Source: Akkermansia sp.
GTDB taxonomy: Bacteria; Verrucomicrobiota; Verrucomicrobiia; Verrucomicrobiales; Akkermansiaceae
NCBI GenBank assembly: GCA_017398355.1
Contig: JAFQGD010000003.1
Coordinates: 1 to 40,259 of the forward strand
Length of the DNA: 40,259 bases
Direction of reading: 5' to 3'
Part shown: positions 18,697-26,526 of the stretch, piece after piece
Numbering within the stretch: the first letter of the stretch is position 1
How the letters are laid out: the number at the start of each line of letters is the position of its first letter
The notes under the pieces: generated by a model
Seen by the model: the letters and a program-made list of their open reading frames with translations, nothing else
Database searches by the model: none
What the model was told of the DNA's origin: nothing
Translations under genes and position numbers: made by a program

Positions 18697-19788
18697 TTAT
18701 TTGAGCTTGAGGATATCGACAATGGCGGATGTAATCTCCTTCATGTCGTCCATGCAGAGCTCGCCCATGTGGGCTATGCGGAATGTCTTATCCTTGAGAC
18801 CACCATAGCCGTTGCCGAGCTGCATATTGCGCTCTGCGAGTGCTTTGTTAAGTTCGGGGATGGAAATCATTTCATCGCAGCCTTTCGGGTGAGAATCGAT
18901 GACGGTGAGGGTCTTGGAGAGATAATTGCGGTTGGGGTATACGCGGAAGTATTCATCAGCCCAAGCGCGCACGTATTCAGCCATTTGCTCGTGGCGAGCA
19001 AAGCGGTTCTCAACGCCTTCCACCTCGACAATCTTTTGCAGTTGTTTGTCCAACGCATACATGAGGGAAAGGCAGGGAGTGGAGGTGTATTGGTAATTTT
19101 TCTTATCAATGAAATCCCAAATGGTGCGCAGGTCAAAGTACAGCCCGCGGTTTTTTACCTCAGCCGTGCGGTCATAAGCCTTGCGGCTCATAGCGCAGAT
19201 GGCAAGACCGGGGGGCAGGGCAAGTGCTTTCTGGGTAGAGGTGATGAGCACGTCAATCCCCAGCTTGTCTGTTTCAATTTTAGAGCCGGCGGCAGAGGAT
19301 ACGGCATCTACACACCATACCACATCCGGGTATTTCTTCATCACTTCTGCAATTTCCTCTACCGGGTTTTGAATGCCGGAGGAAGTTTCATTGTGCGTCA
19401 CGGTGATGAGGTCGTACTTGCCGGTAGCAAGTGCTTGGTCTACCATTTCGGGCGTAGTGGGCTCACCCATGGTGCTGGAGAACTTATCGGCAGGGATACC
19501 ATTTGTCTCTGCCATTTTGAACCATTTATCACCGAATGCGCCAATGGAGAATACCGCTGCGCGTTTTGCTGTGCAGGAGCGAATTGCACCTTCCATCAGG
19601 CCGGAACCCGATGATGTGGAGAGAAGAATGCGGTTTTCCGTGAAAAGCACCTTTTGCATATTATCCGAAATGCGCTTTTGTATTTCGGACGCCTTTTTAG
19701 AGCGGTGCCCAATCATCGGCAAACTCATTTCTTGGAGGATGTCTTCCGACACAACGGTCGGACCCGGTATGAACAATTTGATAGCCAT
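18697..19788 (-). CDS. Class V PLP aminotransferase (alanine/serine-glyoxylate aminotransferase family)
   Basis: A 363-residue fold-type I PLP enzyme. The cofactor lysine is Lys187 in STSTQKAL, and Asp161 in VVWCVDAVSSAAG is the residue that pairs with the pyridine nitrogen. The N-terminus FIPGPTVVSEDIL matches the PGPT motif found in alanine-glyoxylate aminotransferases, 2-aminoethylphosphonate transaminases and SerC-like proteins. The closest fit is the alanine/serine-glyoxylate group, but substrate assignment from sequence is unsafe. A phosphoserine aminotransferase role for serine synthesis has been seen in related proteins. Upstream AT-rich sequence (about 19800-19850) probably holds the promoter, although I cannot fit a good -35/-10 pair. 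A strong terminator follows. Confidence 0.85.
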   Translation of the reverse strand: MAIKLFIPGPTVVSEDILQEMSLPMIGHRSKKASEIQKRISDNMQKVLFTENRILLSTSSGSGLMEGAIRSCTAKRAAVFSIGAFGDKWFKMAETNGIPADKFSSTMGEPTTPEMVDQALATGKYDLITVTHNETSSGIQNPVEEIAEVMKKYPDVVWCVDAVSSAAGSKIETDKLGIDVLITSTQKALALPPGLAICAMSRKAYDRTAEVKNRGLYFDLRTIWDFIDKKNYQYTSTPCLSLMYALDKQLQKIVEVEGVENRFARHEQMAEYVRAWADEYFRVYPNRNYLSKTLTVIDSHPKGCDEMISIPELNKALAERNMQLGNGYGGLKDKTFRIAHMGELCMDDMKEITSAIVDILKLK

Positions 19789-19877
19789 GGTGGGTTTGGG
19801 TTGTATATACCTTAGTAGTCTAGCATAATTTACCTTCGAAATACCAGCATAAAGTTTGTCGGTGACAAAGAAGAATG

Positions 19878-19906
19878 TTGCAATGCTGTGGATGAATCGG
19901 TAGAAT
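19878..19906 (+). promoter_or_regulatory. Promoter of the SurA-like gene
   Basis: TTGCAA (19878-19883), 17-nt spacer, TAGAAT (19901-19906), followed after only 8 nt by ATG 19915. The predicted start point is within about 2 nt of the start codon, so the transcript should be leaderless. Confidence 0.7.
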
Positions 19907-19914
19907 GTCGGGGT

Positions 19915-20940
19915 ATGAATCTTTTACGTTGCGTTGCACCTTTGGCTCTGGTAGTAGCACCATGTGTGTTGCTCTCAACAGTGTATGCCCAAGAGACTTC
20001 CACGCCCCCAACAAACCGTATTGTGAATCGAGTTGCTGCCACGGTAAATGGCCGCCCCATTACCTCCAGTGAAGTCAGAGCACGCTTGCAACCCTATATT
20101 CGGGAGCTGATGATGCTGTATCCGCGACAGGGTCCCCGGTTTTCCGCTGAGTTGATTAAGGCAAAAAAGGAAGTGATGCAGGAGCTTATTAACCGCGAGC
20201 TTGTCTTGAGTGAATTTGAGAGCAAGGGGTACCAGATGCCGGAATCTGCCATTGATGATGAAATCAGTCGCCGAATCCTTGTGCAGTTCAACGGTGACCG
20301 CGATGCTTTGCTGGATAATTTGCGTAAAAGCGGAATGACATATAGTGAGTTCCGCGAATCCGTGCGCAAAGAGATAACAGTGGCAGCCATGCGTAGCAGC
20401 AGATATGACCGTGGTATTCCTCCTACGCCGGATGAAATCCGCGAGGAATATAATGCTACTAAGCATGAGTACCGCGATATTACCAAAGATTCTATCCGTT
20501 ACGACAAAATTTTCATCCCCGCTTTGGCGGATGACCCCAATGTTTCCCCGGAGCAACAGTTTGATTTGGCTAACGAATTAAAGGCGCGTCTTGAGCGCAA
20601 AGAAATTACCTTTGCTGAGGCCGCCCGTGAGTATTCCCGTGATATGCACGCGCAGGATGGTGGCCAGTGGCCCAGCATTCGGCGTTGCGATCTTGCGGTG
20701 GAATTTGCTAATATCGTGTTTAGTTTAGAGCCCGGAAAAATTATCGGTCCTCTTCTTGACCCTGCCGGTTTTACTATCGTGTGCGTGCGCAGCAAGAAAT
20801 TGGCTCCTGCACCGCCTCTCAGTAAGCCTGAAGTTAAAGAAAAGGTGGATGATGCTGTGCGCCGTAAGCAGAGCGAAGCTCGCTACCGCCAATGGGTAGA
20901 GCGCCTCCGCGATAAGGCCATCATCCGTACCTATATCTAA
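19915..20940 (+). CDS. SurA-like periplasmic chaperone / peptidyl-prolyl isomerase
   Basis: A 341-residue exported protein with a signal peptide ending near VYAQ (residue 26). Residues 35-175 match the SurA N-terminal chaperone domain (AATVNGRPITSSEVRARL, then VMQELINRELVLSEFESKG). Residues 195-310 match a parvulin-type PPIase domain (FAEAAREYSRDMHAQDGGQW, then FSLEPGKIIGPLL and GFTIVCVRSKK). It ends with a helix that returns to the chaperone domain, as in SurA. Such proteins escort unfolded outer-membrane proteins, including autotransporters, to the BAM complex, so the neighbouring giant autotransporter is a plausible client. It has one parvulin domain rather than the two of E. coli SurA. 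ATG 19915 is preferred to GTG 19888, which lies upstream of the -10 box. Confidence 0.85.
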   Translation: MNLLRCVAPLALVVAPCVLLSTVYAQETSTPPTNRIVNRVAATVNGRPITSSEVRARLQPYIRELMMLYPRQGPRFSAELIKAKKEVMQELINRELVLSEFESKGYQMPESAIDDEISRRILVQFNGDRDALLDNLRKSGMTYSEFRESVRKEITVAAMRSSRYDRGIPPTPDEIREEYNATKHEYRDITKDSIRYDKIFIPALADDPNVSPEQQFDLANELKARLERKEITFAEAAREYSRDMHAQDGGQWPSIRRCDLAVEFANIVFSLEPGKIIGPLLDPAGFTIVCVRSKKLAPAPPLSKPEVKEKVDDAVRRKQSEARYRQWVERLRDKAIIRTYI

Positions 20941-20981
20941 TGCAGAGGTCTCTGTTGTAGAATCTGATTGGAATGATAAAG

Positions 20982-21006
20982 AACCACCCTCATAGGGTGG
21001 TTTTTT
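20982..21006 (+). terminator. Rho-independent terminator after the SurA-like gene
   Basis: AACCACCCT (20982-20990), loop CAT, AGGGTGGTT (20994-21002), then TTTT. The stem is 9 bp with a 3-nt loop and lies 42 nt after the stop. Confidence 0.9.
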
Positions 21007-21039
21007 ATTAGTTCGGATGAAAAATGAGGTTCGTGCGAA

Positions 21040-21573
21040 TCAGAGCTGATGAACAAGCTCGATGAGACGTTGTGCGTGCGCATCCGCCTTGCGGAGTATT
21101 GCATCCATTTGTCCCGGTTCTTGGCGCATAGCGTAGGATACAGAGCCGGTGCTGATGCTGCCTGCGTACTCCATGCCGCAGAAGCTACATGCTGCCTTGA
21201 TGTTTTGGAAAAAGGCATCAAAATCCAGCGCCTCAATGGGGGCTCCTGTGGTGTAGGAAAGAATGAGCTTTTTACCATGCAGCTTGTTGCCTGTATAACC
21301 ATGTGAAAAACCGTGTAGGAATGTGTCTTCCATCCAGCGGTGCATGAGCGATGGCATGGAGAACCAGAATACAGGAAACTGAAGGATGATAATATCTGCC
21401 CACACTAATTTTTCCTGCTCTGCTTTACTGTCTATCTTAAAATCAGGGTAGAGTTTGTCTAAGTATACGCAGCGGCTTTCCGGAAGCTTTTCTGCAAACT
21501 TTGCCAGGATAGCCTTGTTGGCGACCGAGTCGTTCATGTCGGTGTGCCCGGATACGATTAGTATTTTTTTCAT
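21040..21573 (-). CDS. NAD(P)H-dependent oxidoreductase, flavodoxin-like fold (YwrO/KefF/MdaB family)
   Basis: A 177-residue soluble flavoprotein. It begins with the flavodoxin-like beta-strand MKKILIVSGH and carries the strongly conserved family stretch FPVFWFSMPSLMHRWMED, followed by FSHG. These enzymes bind FMN/FAD and reduce quinones or similar electrophiles with NAD(P)H in two-electron steps; KefF also regulates a potassium efflux channel, but no kefC-like gene is in the window. It appears to be a single-gene unit: the SurA-like gene converges on it from the left with a terminator between them. Upstream (21574-21654) I see no convincing promoter. Confidence 0.85.
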   Translation of the reverse strand: MKKILIVSGHTDMNDSVANKAILAKFAEKLPESRCVYLDKLYPDFKIDSKAEQEKLVWADIIILQFPVFWFSMPSLMHRWMEDTFLHGFSHGYTGNKLHGKKLILSYTTGAPIEALDFDAFFQNIKAACSFCGMEYAGSISTGSVSYAMRQEPGQMDAILRKADAHAQRLIELVHQL

Positions 21574-21654
21574 AGTATGAATGGTGTGGTTTGTTCACAT
21601 TTAGCATGCAAATGATTTTTTCGCAAGAAGCGTTTCAGTCATTATTTATCTTCA

Positions 21655-21693
21655 TAAACGAAACAGGCGATGCGAAATCCTCGCACCGCCTGT
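21655..21693 (-). terminator. Terminator of the coiled-coil lipoprotein gene
   Basis: ACAGGCG (21663-21669) and TGCGA (21671-21675) pair with TCGCA (21681-21685) and CGCCTGT (21687-21693) around one mismatch, giving a 12-bp stem with a 5-nt loop. On the minus strand it is followed by a T-rich run (TTTCGTTTAT). It lies 24 nt past the lipoprotein stop. Confidence 0.85.
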
Positions 21694-21716
21694 GGTGTAA
21701 ACTTGTTTTGCTTTGT

Positions 21717-23054
21717 TTAGTTCTTTTTGCCTCCTTTTTTCGGCTCTTCTGGAGTGGCTGGAGCAAGGTTTACCTTGAACTCTTTGTCAGGGGAGTCTTT
21801 CCATGCTTCACAGGTCATGATACCCGTAATCTTCCCGTCTTGCGCGAGCGCAAGTTTCAACATACCATCCTTTGCATCGTAGACTTCTGCTGTCGGTTGA
21901 TCCGGGTCGTACTGCCCATCATAAAGAGTAACGACAATTTCGGCTGTGCCGTCCTCCTTCTTTGTCAGCAAGCATCGGCCATCAATGTCCAAGCAGGCCT
22001 CCGGCAGTTTCGTGTCAAACAATCTTCCCACAAACTGGAGGGAGTCTTCAAACTTGACAACTGTGTCAATTTGAATGGAAAGAGCACCAAAACGTTCGCC
22101 TCGCGTCCATTCTCCGGAAAAAAGCTTACCATCAGCCACCGTCGCAATACAATGGTTGACCCATGCCTCTTTTTCGGCCGCGAGGGCTTGAGCTTGTTCC
22201 TCTGCCTTGCGCGCTTCCTCCTCACGGCGGGCTTGTTCCTCTACCATGCGAGCGCGTGCCGCATCCTCGCGTCCCTTAATGTAGGTGGTGGCTTCAGCAT
22301 GGAAACCGGCGATTTTTTCATCAATGGTGTTCTTGCGGTTTTGCTCAAAATCTGCCGTCATTACAGCCGCTCCGGCAGGTAAGGCGGATTCCGGCGTGTA
22401 CTGAGCAACTTCCAGTAGAGCGGAAGTATCCAACACAATATCGCTAATTTCCCAATTATCGTTATTGAGCTTGGCCTTGAGAGAGCCCGTCACATGGAGG
22501 GTCGTTCCGGCTTGGCTGGTGACAACGTATACCGCAGATTCTGCAAGCTCCTTCAGCTCATTTGCCAAGTTTTGCAAGTTTTCGGGGAGAGGGGTAGCAG
22601 CGCGGTCTGCGTCTGTGATGATATCTGTAGGTGCCCCCACTTGCATGAGGTAGCTGGCCTCCGGCAACATAGCGGCTGCGGCACTTTCGTTGATGGCCTT
22701 GCGCTGCTCATTAAAGTGTTCAGGGGCATTCTGACTTGTGTACAGGTTTTCTTTTACAGTAGTCGGCAAGTTCACTGCTACGGTGAATGACTCATCCGGA
22801 TTGGGGGTAATTTCCATGCCTAATTCCCCTGTGTTGATGAACCCAAAATCTGCCAACTGCGCCGTAATAGAGGGCAATATGACATCTGCTGTCGGTTCAG
22901 CCGGTTTTACCGGCTCCGGCTCAGGTTCGGGTTGAACGACTTGTGTGGGCTGCGTTTCTTCTGTTTTGGGCGCAGGATCTTCTTCATAGCACGAGGGAAG
23001 AACCACCATGGTGGTGGCCATGAGCAAAGCGGACGGTATCAGACGTATCTTCAT
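21717..23054 (-). CDS. Large predicted lipoprotein with central coiled coil, unknown function
   Basis: A 445-residue protein not matched to any family I know. The N-terminus is a lipoprotein signal (MKIRLIPSALLMATTMVVLPSC, lipidated Cys22). A Pro/Glu-rich linker (about 30-60, with EPEPEPVKPAEP) follows. Residues 60-260 form a first domain with beta-strand pairs such as AVYVVTSQAGTTLHVTGSLKA. A charged helix about 265-310 (ARMVEEQARREEEARKAEEQ) is a likely coiled coil. A C-terminal domain (about 315-430) is rich in beta strands. The tail ends KKGGKKN. I chose ATG 23054 because it starts the lipoprotein signal and lies about 46 nt after a good promoter; longer starts would lie within the promoter. 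It is probably anchored in the outer or inner membrane and faces the periplasm. Confidence 0.8.
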   Translation of the reverse strand: MKIRLIPSALLMATTMVVLPSCYEEDPAPKTEETQPTQVVQPEPEPEPVKPAEPTADVILPSITAQLADFGFINTGELGMEITPNPDESFTVAVNLPTTVKENLYTSQNAPEHFNEQRKAINESAAAAMLPEASYLMQVGAPTDIITDADRAATPLPENLQNLANELKELAESAVYVVTSQAGTTLHVTGSLKAKLNNDNWEISDIVLDTSALLEVAQYTPESALPAGAAVMTADFEQNRKNTIDEKIAGFHAEATTYIKGREDAARARMVEEQARREEEARKAEEQAQALAAEKEAWVNHCIATVADGKLFSGEWTRGERFGALSIQIDTVVKFEDSLQFVGRLFDTKLPEACLDIDGRCLLTKKEDGTAEIVVTLYDGQYDPDQPTAEVYDAKDGMLKLALAQDGKITGIMTCEAWKDSPDKEFKVNLAPATPEEPKKGGKKN

Positions 23055-23106
23055 AGCGTTGCAAAATCGCGGAGTGCCCGTGCACCGGGTACACCCATGC
23101 GCGCGT

Positions 23107-23135
23107 ATTATGCTGCTTTTTTTTACATTTGTCAA
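23107..23135 (-). promoter_or_regulatory. Promoter of the coiled-coil lipoprotein gene
   Basis: On the minus strand: TTGACA (23135-23130), 17-nt spacer, CATAAT (23112-23107). The start point near 23100 gives a leader of about 46 nt. Confidence 0.75.
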
Positions 23136-23217
23136 GCACTCAGCTTGCGCTTGCAGAGGAAATTAGGTCGAAACAAGCTATTTTTTCGGTGTTTCCTGCC
23201 TGTGCTTTTTGACGAAA

Positions 23218-24126
23218 TTACTTTTCTTCCTTATCCCCAGTCATTTGAGGCTTAATAAAGCTCCATTCAGATACGCTGGGGAATGAAGGCAGAGCCACAC
23301 TACCGAGGCGCGCTCTCAGAAGAAACCAGAGCTTGCGGAAATTGTTTACGCTGTATCGGCGATCGTAGATGCGGTACTCATCATCTTGCATTTTTTCCAG
23401 GATGGTGTGGTAGATGAGGCTCATGGCTTGTGCGGGGATAAGCGCATTGCGGTCTTCTACCGAGAGCTTTTGGTAGTATTCTTCTGCTTCGCCAAAGAAT
23501 TTTTCTGCGAGGGCTGCTTCATATGCTAAGAGCTGGCGCAAACGGAAGCTATATCGTTGGTTGCGAATATCATCGCAGGTGACACCAAAGAGCTCCATGT
23601 CGTCTGCCGGTAAGTAGAACCGTTCGTATTTGCGGCAGTCTTCTGCTACGTCTCTCAATATATTGACAAGCTGTAGTGCGTACCCAAGCGCAATGGCGTA
23701 ATCCTTGGCTGCGGGTGAGGCACCCATCACGTGTGCGCTGGTGATGCCGACACATGCAGCCACTTTGTAGGCGTAGGCGAGCAGATCATTGCGTGTTTTC
23801 GGCTGCTGCGGGGCGATGTCGCTTCGGCACCCGGCTATGAGCTCTAGCATGGGGGCAATGTCCAGCTGCACTTCCTGCACAAGCTTTTGCACTTCTTCTT
23901 CAATGCCGGGGGTGGGCTCAACCCGCATGCTGATGACTTCTTCCCACCTATCAAGTGCGGCGTGGCGCTCATCTGCGCTCATACCGGGTTCGTCCACAAT
24001 GTCATCTACAATGCGGCAAAATGCATAGAACTGAGCCATGTGGACGCGTTTTTCAACAGGCAAATCCATGAGGGTGAATGCCAAGTTGGATTTAGCGTTG
24101 CGAGTGATGGTGTCGGATTCTGACAT
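23218..24126 (-). CDS. Squalene/phytoene synthase family protein (head-to-head prenyl synthase)
   Basis: A 302-residue all-alpha isoprenoid synthase. The two aspartate-rich metal motifs are DDIVDE at 41-46 and DVAED at 159-163, the latter within the typical ALQLVNILRDVAED stretch followed by RFYLP. Such enzymes condense two prenyl diphosphates via a presqualene-type intermediate to squalene, hydroxysqualene, phytoene or dehydrosqualene; HpnC/HpnD of hopanoid synthesis belong here. No desaturase or cyclase is nearby, so the product is open. The gene is third in a minus-strand operon after uppP and lepB (23 nt from the lepB stop), so all three act on or at the membrane with isoprenoid or secretory substrates. 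ATG 24126 is preferred; longer starts run into lepB. Confidence 0.85.
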   Translation of the reverse strand: MSESDTITRNAKSNLAFTLMDLPVEKRVHMAQFYAFCRIVDDIVDEPGMSADERHAALDRWEEVISMRVEPTPGIEEEVQKLVQEVQLDIAPMLELIAGCRSDIAPQQPKTRNDLLAYAYKVAACVGITSAHVMGASPAAKDYAIALGYALQLVNILRDVAEDCRKYERFYLPADDMELFGVTCDDIRNQRYSFRLRQLLAYEAALAEKFFGEAEEYYQKLSVEDRNALIPAQAMSLIYHTILEKMQDDEYRIYDRRYSVNNFRKLWFLLRARLGSVALPSFPSVSEWSFIKPQMTGDKEEK

Positions 24127-24149
24127 GAGAGTAGGAAAGGGTGTGAGAG

Positions 24150-25433
24150 TTAGTTGATGCTGCCCCAGTGAGAGGTGAAGGGCCAGAGGGTAAATGAAGC
24201 GGGACCAATGATGTTGAACTGACGCACAGGACCCCAATAGCGGGAATCAAGAGAATTGTCCGTATTGTCGCCCAAGGCAATGTATTCACGCAGATTGGGT
24301 GTGCTTTGGTTTGAGCGCAATTGCACGCTGCGCCCCACGGTGAGGAAGGCATTGGTATAGCCGGATAAGGCCAGTGCTTTGTAGCCACCCGGATTGAATG
24401 GAGCTTTGCCTTGGGCTACGGTGTTGATGGTATTTTCGGTTGCCGGAGCCCCATTGATGAGGAGATGGGGGGCTTCTATGCTCACGGTATCACCGGGAAG
24501 CCCACACAAGCGCTTGATGTAGTGTGTGCCGCTGCTTTGGTCTTCGATGCTGCGGGTGGTCTTGCCACTCGTGTTGATGCCGCGTGTGTCGAATACAAAT
24601 GTTTCTCCTCGCTCCGGGTTGCGGAAATGGTATGCCATGCGGTTGACAATGACCATATCGCCTGCATCTACTCGCGCTTTCATGATGGTTTCCCCTGCGC
24701 GGTACGGGGCAAATTGAAGGCCAAACGGGGTGTCTACCATCTTTCCTTGCTCGCGCAGGTATTGCATGATGGTACCCTGAGCGGCGGGAATGGTGAGGGT
24801 GCTGCGGTCATCGAAAGTAAGAACAGTCTCTGTGAAAAGTAGCCATTTTTGCTGTTGCTGCATGCTGATGATACGCTTGTCTGTGTCGGCTACTTCGTCT
24901 ATATACGAGCTGCCTAATGTGAGTGTATTCCACCAACGAACGGGTGCAGAGGGCATTTCCTCAATCGGGTGGACGATGATGCCGTTGAGCGAGGGCTGCA
25001 TAGAACCCGTTGGGATGCGGAATGGCTGGGCGTAGTAGGTGCGGATGCCTAAGAATACGACCATGATGACGAAAAAGGATTCCACCATCTCTACAACACC
25101 ATTGCGTTTAAAGCCCGGCATGGGCTCACAAACAGTGTTTACGGACAATGTTAGATTCTTAACTTCCTCTTTTTGCCACGAGGCGAGGGCTGCTTTCAAT
25201 TTACTTTGCAGGGAGAGTAAATCAGCAAGTTTTTCCTCCTTGATGCTCGGGCGAAAGTGGTTGATATAGCGGCAAAGAGCTGCTGCTGTTTCGTGGCCCT
25301 CGCGGCGCCAACTAGGGGTGAACCACGCGAAACAGGAATCTACAATGGCGTTGAGAACTGGTTGAAGATAGCGCATGCTTGTTCGTATGATTGTACTCTC
25401 TTTACGGTGCTTGAAAAGGTAAAAATTCGGCAT
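24150..25433 (-). CDS. lepB: Signal peptidase I with N-terminal extension and enlarged insert
   Basis: A 427-residue inner-membrane serine protease that removes signal peptides from exported proteins. The nucleophile Ser144 is in RIPTGSMQPS just after a transmembrane segment (about 115-135). The general-base Lys307 is in HYIKRLCGLPGD, and the late conserved box GDNTDNSLDSRYWG is present. Two oddities stand out. A cytoplasmic N-terminal extension of about 115 residues has no recognisable domain. In addition, 163 residues separate Ser and Lys, against 55 in E. coli LepB (S90/K145), implying a large periplasmic insert. The gene starts 9 nt after the uppP stop; a GTG at 25439 could add two residues. 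The organism exports very large proteins, so an enlarged peptidase is noteworthy. Confidence 0.88.
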   Translation of the reverse strand: MPNFYLFKHRKESTIIRTSMRYLQPVLNAIVDSCFAWFTPSWRREGHETAAALCRYINHFRPSIKEEKLADLLSLQSKLKAALASWQKEEVKNLTLSVNTVCEPMPGFKRNGVVEMVESFFVIMVVFLGIRTYYAQPFRIPTGSMQPSLNGIIVHPIEEMPSAPVRWWNTLTLGSSYIDEVADTDKRIISMQQQQKWLLFTETVLTFDDRSTLTIPAAQGTIMQYLREQGKMVDTPFGLQFAPYRAGETIMKARVDAGDMVIVNRMAYHFRNPERGETFVFDTRGINTSGKTTRSIEDQSSGTHYIKRLCGLPGDTVSIEAPHLLINGAPATENTINTVAQGKAPFNPGGYKALALSGYTNAFLTVGRSVQLRSNQSTPNLREYIALGDNTDNSLDSRYWGPVRQFNIIGPASFTLWPFTSHWGSIN

Positions 25434-25442
25434 GCACACGAC

Positions 25443-26330
25443 TTATTGGGCAAGAGAGACCGCAGCCATCGTTTCCTTTGTGGTGGTCGGTTCTTCTTGC
25501 GTATCGCTTACACGCAACCCGTGCCAGATGCAAATAAGCATGACTGCGGCTGCCGCTAATCGGTACCATCCGAAAATGGAAAGCCCATGCCGATTCAGGT
25601 ACCCAACCATCCATTTTACGGCAATGATGGAGCTAAGCCACGCGGTAAATGTACCTGCCAGCATGGGGCCCCAGCCGATAACGGCCACCATTTCCGACCC
25701 GTGTTTGATAGCATCGTGGCAGGTGGCTCCCCCTAATGTTACCAACCCGAGCAAAAAGCTGAACTCTACTGCTGCCGACACGCTTAATCCGGAAACAAGA
25801 CCGCCCAACATCGTCATGAGACTGCGGCTTACCCCCGGGCACATGGCAATGCATTGCATGAGCCCAACCTGCAGCGCGCCTTTCCATGTAAGTTCCTCCA
25901 ATGGCTTTCCGCTGAAACCTTTGCCGCTTTTTTCTCTGGCTCTGCTGTAGAGCAAGATGACGATGCCACCCAGTGCCCATGCAATGGTGACTGTCGTTTC
26001 GTTGAAAAGAAGGCTCTTGATGTAGCTTTCGCACAGTAAGCCAAGAATGACGGCCGGTAGCACCCCGACGAACATATTGATGATGAGGTTAACCCCTGTT
26101 TTGTTGCGGCCAAGTATACCGTCCCACATCTCACGCACTCGTTGAAAATACAGCCCCAGTACGGCCAGAATAGCACCGCTTTGGATGCAGATGTCGAATG
26201 CATTGAGTGCATCGGAAGAATCTAATCCAAGAGCATAGCGCGTGATAATCAAATGCCCCGTCGAACTCACAGGTAAGTATTCTGTAAGCCCCTCAACAAT
26301 GCCCAGTATAATAGATTGCAGGATGGTCAT
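25443..26330 (-). CDS. uppP: Undecaprenyl-diphosphatase UppP/BacA
   Basis: A 295-residue polytopic membrane protein that dephosphorylates undecaprenyl diphosphate so the lipid carrier can be reused for peptidoglycan and other wall glycans. The two signature regions are intact: EGLTEYLPVSSTGH at 13-26 and CPGVSRS at 164-170. About eight hydrophobic segments are visible. The C-terminus carries a short hydrophilic tail (about 20 residues) after the last helix. It heads a minus-strand operon with lepB and a squalene/phytoene synthase. ATG 26330 stands 9 nt after a -10 box. Confidence 0.95.
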   Translation of the reverse strand: MTILQSIILGIVEGLTEYLPVSSTGHLIITRYALGLDSSDALNAFDICIQSGAILAVLGLYFQRVREMWDGILGRNKTGVNLIINMFVGVLPAVILGLLCESYIKSLLFNETTVTIAWALGGIVILLYSRAREKSGKGFSGKPLEELTWKGALQVGLMQCIAMCPGVSRSLMTMLGGLVSGLSVSAAVEFSFLLGLVTLGGATCHDAIKHGSEMVAVIGWGPMLAGTFTAWLSSIIAVKWMVGYLNRHGLSIFGWYRLAAAAVMLICIWHGLRVSDTQEEPTTTKETMAAVSLAQ

Positions 26331-26339
26331 GTGCCCCCT

Positions 26340-26368
26340 AGCATACCTTATTTTGCGGAAAAGCTCAA
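26340..26368 (-). promoter_or_regulatory. Promoter of the uppP-lepB-prenyl synthase operon
   Basis: On the minus strand: TTGAGC (26368-26363), 17-nt spacer, TATGCT (26345-26340), then 9 nt to ATG 26330. Predicted leaderless start. Confidence 0.7.
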
Positions 26369-26459
26369 TCCTAAAGGTGCCATCCGTGTGTATTACCCCT
26401 GTTTTTTAGCGATGCCGTGTAAAAAAGCAGGTAATCCCCCGGTGAACCCGAAAAAAAGA

Positions 26460-26488
26460 TTGAAGCCTCGCAGGAAACATGCTATAGA
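26460..26488 (+). promoter_or_regulatory. Probable promoter of the pseudopilin cluster
   Basis: TTGAAG (26460-26465), 17-nt spacer, TATAGA (26483-26488). The start point near 26495 gives a leader of about 20-32 nt depending on whether ATG 26515 or 26527 is used. Confidence 0.6.
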
Positions 26489-26526
26489 TAGTGTCGGACT
26501 TGTACCGAGTCTACATGCACGTGTTT

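Noticed and set aside
18421..19614. 397-codon plus-strand frame opposite the aminotransferase
   Set aside because: It is antisense to a clear class V aminotransferase and thioesterase. Translation gives Cys/His-rich sequence without any domain.
19798..19850. Possible dif-like site in the AT-rich sequence before the aminotransferase
   Set aside because: It lacks two 11-bp XerC/XerD arms with a 6-bp centre. It is more likely an ordinary promoter region.
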